Source: Paguma larvata (lineage: Eukaryota; Chordata; Mammalia; Carnivora; Viverridae). From it: DNA of 64,000 nt. Under the pieces are notes generated by a model. The model had not been told where the DNA came from. It did no database searches and saw only the letters and a list, made by a program, of their open reading frames with translations. The translations under genes and the position numbers were made by a program. Where the stretch lies: NCBI GenBank assembly GCA_030068075.1, contig CM057831.1, positions 7,887,464 through 7,951,463 of the forward strand, written 5' to 3'. Of this stretch, positions 23,240 to 34,813 are shown piece by piece. Numbering within the stretch: position 1 is the first letter of the stretch; every line of letters starts with the position of its first letter.

Positions 23240-26200
23240 CCAAAAAAACAAAAAAACCCCACCCCGAACAGAAACGCAGAAGCAGAGGCGGCGGCAGCGG
23301 GTCGCCCAGGACCACGGGATGATGGGAGTTTAATTGGAGAAGGGAGATGGGTTGGAGGCAGAGTGCACCGCCGCCAATTAGCCCGCTCCGTGACGAGCCG
23401 GCCCCTCCAGCAACCTGGCTAATAAGCTCGACTTGAAACGTGGAGGAGAGGGAGCGCCCTCCTCGACCCAAAGTGTTGCCTTCTGTGGACGCAACAGCCT
23501 CTGCGTCTTGAAAGTCCTTTGAACGAGGCAGAACTCGGCCACGGAAACTTTTGCTTTTCTTTTCCAGACGGCAGGGCTGGTGGAAGGGGAGCACTCTCCC
23601 TCCTGGGGCTGGGGGGGGCCCTCGACACAGGGTACCTGCGGGGGGCGGGGGGGGGGGATAGAGCCCATCACACCCTGGAAACTCTCTCCGCCCACCTGCG
23701 CGGATTCAGAATCGCGGAGGGGAAGACGAGGGAGGCGGGAGTCGTGTTGTCCCTAGGGACCTGTCAAAACGGGGGACCTGGTGGGAGTGAACACGAACGA
23801 ACCCCCGTTTGCCATGCGCTTCATCCAGACCTACTGAAAAAGGCGGCGTGTTTCGATGACCTCCACGGGTCTTAGAACTGGGGAGGGAGAACGAAGTGAT
23901 CCTAGCTAGTGAGGACAGGGAGAAACTTCCAGAAGCCGTCCAGGGCGCAGCTCAGAATAACCCATTTAGGGGAAGGCACTCTCGTGTCCACTGTTAAAAG
24001 GCTGCCTCCTCCATCCCTAGGCACAGGCACATTCTAGAAGCCAGAGAGACAGACAGAGAAGCTCTGTGGCAGAGAGAGGGAGGTGTCTGAGGGATTAGCT
24101 TCTTTAGCCAAAACTATTCACGTGTGGTCTTTGCTGAGCACGAACTTAGAGCTAACTGTGCTCGGGGCTGCCTCCCCTCCCCCCCCGCCCCGCCCCCGTC
24201 CAGTGCCTGGGTTCCGGCGCTCTTGCCCGCCCTCAAGGACACGCGTATTTTACAGACGCTTATTTATAAGGGTAATCTCTCCAGCGATCTCCTGATTCCC
24301 ACTTGATAAGGAAGTTTACTACCACCAGTTAATCAGCAAGACATTTTTCCTGCCTTCAATTACCGCGGACGGACACAGAAGGTAGCTAGGGTTTCATTTA
24401 CAGGGAACGCTGTGGCGTGGGGGCTCCTCACTGCCGCCTTCCACTCCACCCCACGCCGGCTTCCTACCGGCGCCTGTCAGGGCTGGGCGTCCTCCGTGAC
24501 GAGCGGGGCCCTTTCCTGCCTCCGTTCCCGCCCCCCTTCTGTTTCCAGGTGCGAGGCAGGCGGGAGGGTTTTCAGAGAGCCGTCGATCGGCCCGAGGTGA
24601 TGGGGGAGCAAGGCGAAGGCTGGTTACCTTCTACCAGGGTGGGCATGTCCGCACCTGTGGGCGGGGCCTGGCTCCGGCTTGTGCAAGGGCACAGGGGCAC
24701 GAGATGCTACACCGAGAGGCAGCGGGCAAATGGAGCGGGTGGGGGTGGGGGACGACTGGAGCGGGCAGGGAGTGATCAGCCACCAAAAGGATCACGGCTA
24801 TGACAAAGCCCGTCGGCCGTCCTGCTCCCGAAGGAAGAGCTCTGGCTAGGGCTGGGGAAATGGCTTCTCGGGTGGGACACTGGGGAAGGTATCCGTCCCC
24901 ATCATCCGAAGATCCTGCTCCTGATCTTCTCACTCTGGTTCTACGAGCTTCCCTGGGGTGGGGGTGGGGGCATCTTCTCCAGATTTGCGGTTCCTTTTCT
25001 GAATCAGGCAGAGAAGGAAACCAAAGAACCAGACTCCACGGCCGCCCCCAGCTCCTACACTGAAAAGAACATGCGGGCGTGGGAAGGTCTGGGGTTTAGA
25101 AGGTAATGTTTTCTTGTTCTTTTAAGACACAGAGCAACAGGTGTTACTAAGCGCACACCCATCTCCGGGACGAAGCCTTGTCCCCGTCATCCTCAACTTG
25201 GTGGATGCTTCTGGCATCAAGGGTATGCCAGCCCTGCCCCGAGCGTGTTCGGGGAACGAAGGTCACCCCAATCCTTTCACATGCGAGGTCAAGGAACTTA
25301 GGCCTAGTCGTCCCATAGCCCTGGATTTTTGGTACGCTTTGTCAAGGCGGTCAGGAGAAGAGGTCGTGCGGGCTCACTCCTTCCTGCCTGTACTGTCCCC
25401 CCCCCCTGCAGCCCCGTCTATGGCCCGAAAAGTGACAGGAGTCTCTTTGAGGACAGATCAATCATGAGCTGTTTAGTATTCGTGAGTTGGCTTTTCTTTT
25501 GGCAAAAAGCCGGAACGACTTCGCTCCAGGTGAGGGTTTACAAGCTGCCTGCAGAATGTTAAGTTGGCCCCTACTGCTTGGGCCGTAGCGTCGGCCACCC
25601 TGGGCTCGCATTAGCAACCGAGAAACCTGGAGGACAAAAACATTTCAAAGAAACTCCCAAGGGTGGTGCCCCAAAGCGCTCGGTTTTCTTTACCTTGGGC
25701 CAGAGGAGCTGGCCCGCTTCACTCCTCGTGGGCGACTTGAAGGGGGAGGCTCTAAAGGCAGCGGTTCCCGAGGGCCTGGTGAGCAAAGTGACTGCCAGCG
25801 AGGAACTTCGGTCCCGCCTCGCCCCGCCCTCGGGGGGACTCCTTTTTCTCCACTTGCTTTCCTTCCTTAAATTTTTTGCCAGAGCCGTCCTGCACGCAGC
25901 GCTCGGCAGTCACGCCGCCTGTGCTAAAACAGGGCTCTGCGACACATCTCGGTTTCTATGGCTACTCCGCCACCTGGCATGGGGCGCCTTACAGAAGCTG
26001 CCAAGCGAATGCCTTCATTGTGGGTCCCTGGTAAGCCCAGAAGGTTCCGCTGCCAGAGGTGGGGAGGCACGGACAGCCAGGGAATGGCCAGTCTGTCCTC
26101 GGCAAGCTCCTGGCAAACAGGGACTCTGGCAGAGGGGGGACGTCACTGAGCAGGATGCTGGCTGCCGCGGCAGCCTGCCCCCCTTGTGGCCCGGGGCTGG

Positions 26201-27774
26201 CCTCCTTACCAAAAGGACACCAAAATTCCTACCTCTGAGGACCGGGAATCTGATTCAGTTCAAACGTAACACAGTTAGGACATACGGCAGGGGACAGCCA
26301 CCCGGGGTTGGTGCCACGGTCACATTTTGTAACATCCCTGGCTCAGGCTGGCTGGTGCATTTAAAACCTTGGGGAGGGTGGGAGACTCCTCTTCAAGGCA
26401 TACTCTTAGTCCTCCTCATAGGTGACAGACTACCTTAGGTCTCACCTTAGAGATTAATATTTAAAACACGAGAAGGTTCCGGTGATATTGGTCTTCCTAC
26501 TTCTACTGGGTAATTACTATGTTCGACCTTCTCGGTTCCCCTGTCTAATGAATGACTGGGAAAAAAGTTAGGACTCTTGACTTTTTGCAACAGTTCTGTT
26601 AGGCGGTTTGGTTTGAGACTGTCCTGGGCCGAGGTCTTCCCGGACAAGTGAGTGTAAGTAACGACTCTTAGAATCGTGTTTATGATGGAAACGCCGCCTC
26701 CAGCTTCCTGGGACCCTAGGGATTGGTCCATCTCAGAGGCCCCTGCAGGACCGTGATGTCACGCGCTACTTCCCGCCAGGAAGAAAGACGAAGGGAAAAA
26801 AAAAAAAAAAAAGCCTGACGGCGGATTTTCCAAATCTGAGGCAAAACCAAAACCTGACCTCCAAGACAAAACCAAAGCAAACCAAACGAGACCCTGGCAC
26901 CTTCTGAGAACATGGAGCCGCCCAATCCCATCACCTGCTGTAGCTCCCTCCGTGGCAACAAAAATAAGTGTGCGTTCGAAAGAGCACGACTTTATTACTG
27001 AAGGGGAACAAACTGAATGGCACGCGCTGACAAAATGCCACATTATTTGCTAATCCTAATATGTTATTCTTCCTTAAGATTTGCTTTCCTCAGCACCAAT
27101 TCAATTATAGATGCTACAAATCCTTCTGACATTTAATTCCCTCTTGTCAGAGAGCAGTAAATGTATACAGTACATGCACGGCGTTCCCATTAAGATGTTA
27201 ATATATATTGGAGCACACTAGCCTCTATGCAACACAACCTTTCTTTTTCTGTCTTCTTAGAAAGCAGAAGGGAAGGAATAAATGTAAGGCGAGAGAATCC
27301 CATATAGCATCCCAGGCAGCCGGTACTACCCTTCACCTGCATTTAATTCTAGCAATGGACCTGCAGCTACGCTAACATTTCAGAGGAACCATGTGAAGCT
27401 ACTTAAGGGAAAGTTGCGGTCCATGTCCTCCCCTGTCACCCGGAGCTCAGTATGCGTTCATTTAAATCGGAAGTACTGCTCCCAGGCTTTGGCTATGCAT
27501 CGTCACTACCCAGTGGTCAGGACTCAGGCTCTCCTCAGTTGTCACTGCCTAGAAGATCCTTCAGGAACAGGCCCAAACAGAAGACGCAGAAGAGTGAGGC
27601 TCTCATCTCCTGCACAGCCCCCTAGAGAGTGCGCTCGACCCGCCGTCAGGTCTGGGGTACAAGTGGGCCTCCGTTACTCGCCTCTGTGATTTCAGGTGGG
27701 TCGATCGGCCACTCTGAGCCATCGAGCGCAGCCAGACACTTCACGGGGCCATTCTGAGAGGCCAGTGTATTGCT

Positions 27775-27850
27775 GAATATGAAAGTGCCTCTCTGGGCCA
27801 GGGCTTGGCGTATCATAGGTACTCAGCAAGTGTCTGTCAAATTTAAATCT
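27775..27850 (+). mobile_element. L2 LINE 3' tail fragment
   Basis: 'cttggcgtatcataggtact' followed by 'cagcaagtgtctgtcaaat' matches the L2 terminal motif. Confidence 0.55.
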
Positions 27851-29194
27851 GCTATATTAAAGCCCAAGGAGAGCATTATCCCAGTTCTTTTGATATTACT
27901 GACTCAAGGCAAATACTTATCAAGGCTTTGGGGGAAGGGCTGTCCGTACACTCAGCCTTGCTCTCAGATACTAAGATGCCACATAAACACTTGCTGAACT
28001 GACCAAGCCCTCTCTCGCTTTTGCAGAATGGTGCACAGTGTGACTGATGGCCTAGCTGCCCTGCGTGGTCAAGGCTCAAGGCCACCTGGGCCAGGTCATG
28101 ATTCAGGTGTACCATCTGGGTATGAGGATTTTAAATATGTATTGTCACCTAAATATGAGAACGAGTATTTTTTTAGGCTGATTTTTCTCCCATCTCAAGT
28201 AACTTGATTTTGTTAACTTACCCAACACAAAAATGCCTTTAAGGAACAGGGGGGTAACCTCCCCAAACATTCAGTGTCCCCAGAGACCAAGAGGCACACT
28301 CATGAGTCCGCCCCACTCATCTCATAATAAGGACTTCAAAGTATGAGTGCCTTTCCCATTTTAAGCAACAGGAAGGCATGGAGGATGAAACCAGAGTTTT
28401 CCTTAAAAGAACATACATCTGATACAGAGGACAGTCATAAAGTATTTCCAAACATACATTTCCCACTAGAATCTCTCTCTGGAGAAAGATGCTTCTGTGG
28501 ACCTCAGGCATTTGGGGGTGTGAGGAGGATGGATTAATGAGTATGGTGAAGTCACCCCAAAGCAGTGTCCAACCTGTAGACCTGGAATTCACATTTTGTG
28601 TTGTAACCTGGCGACCTGCTAGTTTGGAGGACATGTTCCATTTTGATGGCCTCCTTCCTCCCCATGAGGGAAACAGCAGCATGTTGGATTATGGGAAGAT
28701 CAGCAATCTAATGACCTTCAAACTCACGTGGTGGGACAGCCATGGACAAGGTGCCATGGACCCCACATGAGTTTTTCAGTCTACCTGCCTTGTATTAAAC
28801 AGGTTTTTTAAATTAAGGAACTCTCCATGTCTTAACTTTTGTGACCCAAAACTTCCCTATGGCCTAGTTGACCATCTCAGTGGGAAACGGGCTCCATAAT
28901 TGTGAACGCTCACTGGGACAATGGGCAGCGAAATCATCTGAGTTAAGGACTTCTTTGAAGGACAAAGAGCCTGGCTTGATGCTGGAAGAGACCTTTCCAG
29001 GTCACTCGGCATGTGGTTCTATCCCGATGGGCTCCAGAGGGCCCGACTTTTCCCCTCCTCATTCCCTCGACCCCTGCATTAAACTGAAAGGGGTCCAAGA
29101 GGGAAAGGATTGGCAAGAAGACATCAGAGCAAGGGAAGGGTGGATTTCACAGCGGAAGGAGAACCGTTCTAGAACTAAAGTCTCCATTTCCTGC

Positions 29195-29335
29195 AGAGGA
29201 CGACGGACCCATTTGTTCAGACTCCGACCCTGCCTCTTGAGGAAATCACTTAACCTTGGGCGTTCTCGTCTTCCTCGTCCGCAAGCGGAGACTAACGGCC
29301 CTTCCTTAACAATTCTCCTAGGATTCTGCTGAAAA
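29195..29335 (+). mobile_element. MIR SINE fragment
   Basis: 'aaatcacttaaccttgggcg' then 'tcttcctcgtccgcaagcgg' keeps the order of the MIR core (loss of 'ctgtgtgaccttgggcaa' identity is extensive). Confidence 0.6.
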
Positions 29336-29399
29336 TCCTCCCATGGCTGGCTCACTCTCTCGGTCTCAACAGCCTTCTGTGGTGAGCTTGCGTTCTAAG

Positions 29400-29670
29400 C
29401 TAGCCTCCACCTCTTCCTAGCCCGGGTCACTCACTCCCAGTGTAGCCACGTTTATTTTTTACACAGCATTCGTCACTGTCTGCCATCATCTTGTGCTATG
29501 CGCCTGGCTGCCCAGACTAGAATGTAGCCGTAAGAGCAAGGGTCTACGCTGTGAGATCCCAGAGGTCCCTGCTCCTGGCTGGTCTTGTTCACCACTGCAT
29601 GCCTGGCGCCCCTCCCAGAGCCTAGCTGCCGGAGATGCTCGAACAGTTGTGCTGAACAAAAAGCACCTGA
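29400..29670 (+). mobile_element. L2 LINE 3' end fragment
   Basis: 'cagactagaatgtagccgta', 'agagcaagggtctacgctgt' and 'ccactgcatgcctggcgcc' follow the L2 3' order. A non-coding relic. Confidence 0.6.
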
Positions 29671-31229
29671 GATACGTGGAAGTTTTCTAAGCTGGAAAGA
29701 ATCGTATAAATACAAGCTAAACACTGCACCTTAGATTTATGGGGCCGTACCTTGAATCTGTCTACACAGCCCAGCTTGTGTTTCTTTATCGTCATCATTA
29801 TTGCTAGCCTACCACAGCAATGAAATAGCCTCTTCGTCAAATCTGGGCCATACTTTAGGTGGGGGGGGGGAGGAGGGAAAAGACCCCCCCCCCGTAATGT
29901 TATATCGGTTTCACACACATTTCAAGCAAGTTCAGCCAACTTTGAGGACACTCAGATGACCAGATGGTCCTATATCCTGTCTCAGAACTGATCATCTGGA
30001 TTCAAGGCCTTTATGTGCTTCCGTTACCTAAATTTAGACTGTATTTTGAGCCCATGTTTCCTTCAGAATCCATTTAGGGGACTCTAGGTGGCTCACCTAA
30101 AGTCTTCCATCGTGCCCGGCACGGATGATCAGGGCCATTTCGAGTTTCCCCCCCACCTATACTTTCCTACCGACTGGGAGGGAGATGTGGGAGTTTTCTA
30201 GATCACGTTCTCATTTGCAGGGCAAGAGCTGAAATCATGTGTTGGGGAAGCAGGACAGCTCTGGAATTTCTTGTCGGGGCCTCTGCTTCAAAAGCAGAAG
30301 ACCGATGGATTGCTCCGATCGTGCCGGGGGGCCAGTCCCTGGCACACCGTGTATTTATCAATGCACTCCGCTCAACAGTCCCCAAAGGCCCTTCCAGAGC
30401 TGAAAGGAGGGAGGCCGTGCAGACCTTTGGTAAAAGTTTAAAATAAAATAGAAGGGGAACTATGCTTAAAGCTCTTCTACTCCACATGGGTGGCAATAAC
30501 CACCAGCTGTCACCAGGAAACAGCAGATGTAATTGATAAAACAATTCAAAACTCTTGTGGCTCCGTCGTCGATAAAGTTAACACCCAAAAAGTAAATGAA
30601 AGGGTTCAAAGTGGGACTGGATAAGCTCCCCGGGTCTGCCAATAATTAAATCACTGAACTACACACAAGCATAATTTTTTAATGCAGATTAAAGAGGAGG
30701 ATCAGCTGGGCAACTTGCTTTGCTGGGTGACGACGGAGCACCATATGTTGCTTGTGAAATTGTCATTAGCTGAGGTAGCAGCAGTGAATGGGGGAGGTGG
30801 GCAGAAGACAGACCGTCATTGTTTCTCAGGAAATGCAGGATAGAGCATTTATCCGTAATAAGGCAAGGATGAAATTTCTACCCAGATGGAGCAGGGGACG
30901 GATGGTAATATTATTCATTACCACAGTTTAGCATTAAATGCGCAACACCTACTCTCATTTATTGATGGACTGTTTAAGACGGGTGTTAACCTGTTTGTCT
31001 TGTATTATAATTGAATTCGGTCTCTAGGCTACAGAAATTTGAGAAGTTCATCCTTTCTCAATCAATATGCTCCCCTTCAGTGACCCATTTCAAGACAGCT
31101 TCATAAAAAATAATGTATTTTGTTTTAATAAATTTAAACACAATGACAGCAGCTCAATTTTTATTGGTTGTTTTTTTTTTTTTCCTTCCCTTCAGATGTC
31201 TCTTTGCTGCCGAGGGAAGCCAAGCTCAC

Positions 31230-31300
31230 GATCAATAGTAATTGATTAATCAGCATCCCCTTTGAACAAAGGTGCTAATCAGTTTTTGATTAGTTCATCA
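31230..31300. promoter_or_regulatory. Candidate intronic enhancer core (TCF/SOX and homeodomain motifs)
   Basis: CCTTTGAACAAAGG at 31259-31272 has back-to-back CTTTG/CAAAG half-sites typical of TCF/LEF and SOX factors. It is flanked on both sides by TAATCAG, GTAATTGATTAAT and TTGATTAG homeodomain cores. Motif-level evidence only. Confidence 0.35.
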
Positions 31301-31974
31301 AACCAGATGCAAAGGCAGCCCAAGCCTGGCCTGATAGATCAACGGTGTTCTATATGACTTACGGCTCCTGAGCTATAAGGGATGGCAGCGTTCCTGGGGG
31401 AGGGAGGGGGGAGGGGCACATAATTATTAATTTAACCGAATTATTAGGAGCACAAACAGTTGTTGGTTTATTGCTCCTGACTCGGGGGTGATTGCTAGAA
31501 CTGTAGCAAGGCCGCATCGGGCTCGGGGCAGAGCTGAGAGAGACCCAGAGTATTTCCTTAATTGATGATGCCTGGGGAAGGGATAGATGCTGGATTTAGT
31601 CCTGTTTTCCTAAAGGAAAGAAACATTACTTCTGTATTTCTCAGTGACCCTCATCTGGTTAAGAGGCCGAGAGGGATCAGGCCAATGAGGACTCAGTCCT
31701 TTCTTAGGGTCCTTGAGAAGTTCCACTCGCCAGGGCCACTGTGTCAGAGAGTGGTTTTATTTAGGGTCAGGACCTGAGCTGAGAGCGCACTGCTTATAGC
31801 CAGCATTACACACTCGATGCAAGGAGAAGGACTTAGCTCTCCAAATCGGGCTAATGTTTTTGCAACTTCTCTAAATACACCACCAATAAGAGGCAAAAAT
31901 GAAACACTCCCTTGATGGGCGGGCTCCCTTTCTAATCTGGTTATTTATCTGAATTCACTGGGATTTGAAACTTA

Positions 31975-32080
31975 CTCATCCAACAGGTATCCATCGAGTG
32001 CCTACTACACGCCAGGCATAGAGCAGTGAACAAAACCAGTATGGCCTCCTGGAGCTTCCACTCTGTGGAAAAACCAACAG
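31975..32080 (-). mobile_element. L2 LINE 3' tail fragment, reverse
   Basis: 'ccatcgagtgcctactacac', 'gccaggcatagagcagtgaa' and 'caaaaccagtatggcctcct' match the reverse L2 end well. Confidence 0.75.
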
Positions 32081-33166
32081 CGAAGCTCACACTGGGACAT
32101 GGTACATAGAAAAATAAAGGCATCCTCCCGTTTTTTAAGTTTGACAGAAGCACATGGGAGGCGATAAATCTGCATTTTGAAAGACCGGTGGCTCTGTCTT
32201 ATTTTCTCACTGCGTGAAACCTGTCGTCAAGGACTGCCTCCACCTTAACAACCAACTATTCAAGGGCGCTCAAGTGAAATCTCTTTAGGAAGGGGAAATA
32301 CGGAACCCTCCCTTCCAAAGGTGGAGTAAGGATCCACAGTCCTGAGTCTTGGTTCCTTTATCACAGGAATGAGGAATGGGCCTTCCTTACTGATTTATTA
32401 AGAATTGACTGATCAAAATGTTTAAGAAGCTGTAGCTGGTCTGCAGTGAAGTCCCAGAGCATCATGGCAGCTCATATAATTGTTTAGCTCTGACCATTCT
32501 GAATCTCCTCACCACCCACCCCTCCTTTTTAGGATATGCTTCTTATTCTGGATTAGTAACACCTAAATCCTGGAATCAAGCATGAAACCTACTTTTGCAA
32601 GAGCTCAGTGTGCTGTGAAAAAGGTCTGAGGTGGATAATTAGTTTACATCGTGGTGTGTGACAAAACAATTGCCCCCCTTCCTCCCTGTGCCCCCCGCCC
32701 CCACCCTGTGCTTCTAAGATAACTATGACGTGGCTTTTCTAGTCTATTCTACAGAAGCAGATGGTCAACGTGAGCGTTTTCTTTTTTAAAATAAAGATCT
32801 TCTCTCATAATCCAACATCCTGAAACTGCTTTGTGATGCAAAAAAATCTCTCTGGAACCATTATACATCTAGAATGCTGAACGCAGAGTGGCGTTCGGCG
32901 CAATTCCCGCCTCCCCCCACCCACCGGAGGACCTGACCTCCCTTACATTAACGGCGTCAGTCCCAATCCGAAATAGACATGCCACTAGCACGGAGAAGAG
33001 AGGGGCGTGGGGAGGAAGACAGTGTAGTAAAAATTCGTTTTCCTTCCGTCCCAGAATCCACAATGGCTAATCAATGGCTCGGGAAACCAAATGGGCACTT
33101 TGCAGGCATGGACGGAGCGCCCACAGGTTGGACACGGCAGCGCCTTACCTAGTGACTAGCCCTTAC

Positions 33167-33220
33167 CTGAGAGGTCCTCACTGTCCAGCTCTTCTGCGGA
33201 ATTGGGCAACTGAGTGAGGC
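33167..33220 (-). CDS. CADM1: CADM1 stalk exon 3: acidic 54-bp alternative exon
   Basis: The acceptor TTGTAAG is followed by GC completing a glycine codon, then LTQLPNSAEELDSEDLS and a final G before donor GTAAGG. This matches the known acidic juxtamembrane insert of the longest CADM1 isoform. It is 18 codons, phase 1 to phase 1, and can be skipped in frame. The insert carries a run of Asp and Glu residues and no cysteine; NSA is the only near-sequon and is not a true one. A second GTAAGG donor sits 18 nt downstream (GT at 33148-33147). Its use would add Gly-Lys-Gly and then a TAG stop before the membrane span, giving a soluble product. No expression evidence is available here. Confidence 0.94.
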
Positions 33221-34244
33221 CTTACAAGTAAAAACAAATCGTTTTTCTTTCCATTCCTCAAGGGACATAAACAAAACACTTAAGAACTGAGGATGAATGT
33301 TCTTTAAAAACATGAGCCAAATCTCTTGCTCGCTTGCTTTCTTTTTTTTTTTTTGGATAGCGTGAATGCATTAATCCAGAAGTACATTTCTCCAATCATT
33401 TCATTTTGTTATTGATACACAATCAAGGCAGAAAGATTCCTCAGTCTCCACTTTCAAAGCACATGAAACATGAAGATGAATGTTTAAAATCACTCATTCA
33501 TAACAGCATGCAAAACGAAAAAAATAAAGCCTGATTGTTAGCTGTCGATGTTCTGACATAGCTCTTAAAGTACAAATATATTTAGATGTTACATACTGAT
33601 GTATGTAAGTTTGATTTCACATTGTACCATAAATTGAAATCCTTTGCCAATACTGACAAATACATGTCGTTATCAATTTATGACGATCTTGGATAACTTC
33701 TTTCAGAATGGTACGGCATCTGCTAACTACAGATTGCAGGTTATGTCTTCATCAGAAAATCTGATTTCGCAAAATGACTTTTTAAAAAGGAGAATTTAAA
33801 AAAAAAGTCACTCAGTGGTTTCCCCGAAGAATAAAACCCTCAAAGCTGAGAAAGCAGTCAGGTCAGGAGAGAATCGGGTGGGGGCTTGCAAGGCCTCTAT
33901 CTCGAGCCACCGCCGCCGAGCCACCGCCAACGTTGGCCAGGTGTGACAGCTCTCAGCTAGCTCTGATCTGAATTAAAGGAGGGGGAAAAAAGAGGTAGAC
34001 AAACAACAGGAGGCTCAGCTAGGGGACGGATTCCATTTCCTCGTGCGTTACTTACGCTCCTTTAATACAATGTTCACCGCCACCCAATGGTAGACAATCA
34101 AGGAGGCCGCTGCTCGCTCCTTAACATTCTGTTCAAACTCCTGTCTGATGGCTCCCGATCCTCTACTTTGCTAATACCTCTCTAACGGGATGTGTCATTT
34201 TGCAAGACTATTTGTGGACCGATAAAACTGGAAGGACTTTGGGG

Positions 34245-34345
34245 AGAGGGGCTGGTCTTTATTTTTCACCTTTCCCTTCTCGTATAACCAAGCACAGAGT
34301 ATACTCTCAGCGAGCATTTGCTGAATGAACGAGATGGGAGTAATG
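34245..34345 (+). mobile_element. L2 LINE 3' tail fragment
   Basis: 'accaagcacagagtatactc' then 'agcgagcatttgctgaatga' is the L2 terminal motif. Confidence 0.6.
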
Positions 34346-34763
34346 CTCGGTGAACTACCAACAAGAGCATGAAACAAATGCTCTGGAAACCAGCACCGTC
34401 AAACTGATCGCGCTATTTAAAAAAAAAAAAAACAAAAACAACCCAAAGTACCGGAAACAATTAGGTAGAAGCGGTCAGTAAAAGCTTGGATTTTGTAGCT
34501 TGTTTTATAAAGACGCCAAATGAATACTGATAGCTAGGCTGGTGTCATGAACGGAAGCCATCATACCAGCTCTTGAAGACGAACTTCCGTTAGGAACCTT
34601 GGGTGCCAATATTCAAGGGTAGGTGCCAATTAGAAATGGGACGGTTGGAGTCCACGGATGGTTCCCAAACTATGGATTTAGGCAACAAAAGGGAAAGCAG
34701 TGAGTAATGCAATCAATTACGGAGGTAAGTCAGTAGGGATGCTACCCATTTGTTCTGAAATCT

Positions 34764-34813
34764 GATTGGCTGAAAGTGTTCCTGTTGCTAATTGGCTGTA
34801 TCCATTGTATAAA
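34764..34813 (+). promoter_or_regulatory. Paired CCAAT-type boxes with TATA-like motif
   Basis: Two ATTGGCT motifs (reverse AGCCAAT, NF-Y type) at 34765-34771 and 34791-34797, spaced 26 bp, are followed by GTATAAAGA at about 34807-34815 on the plus strand. The arrangement resembles a core promoter, antisense to CADM1. No transcript evidence. Confidence 0.3.

Larger units (their letters stand above)
21690..33166 (-). other. CADM1: CADM1 intron between stalk exon 3 and transmembrane exon
   Basis: An 11.5-kb intron. From its transmembrane-exon end it holds a CpG-dense patch (to 22160), an AT-rich unique segment (22270-22800), GC-rich sequence with G-runs (23.3-24.8 kb), a poly-A run, L2 and MIR fragments (27.8, 29.2-29.7, 32.0 kb), and AT-rich candidate regulatory DNA (27030-27260, 30640-31460). 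A 286-codon open frame at 25578-26438 starts at TTG and resembles no family I know. Confidence 0.85.

Noticed and set aside
25578..26438. A 286-codon open frame on the plus strand, the longest in the window
   Set aside because: It begins at TTG, not ATG. The protein shows no domain I recognise, and it lies in a GC-rich intron where stop codons are scarce. No splice or poly(A) context supports it.
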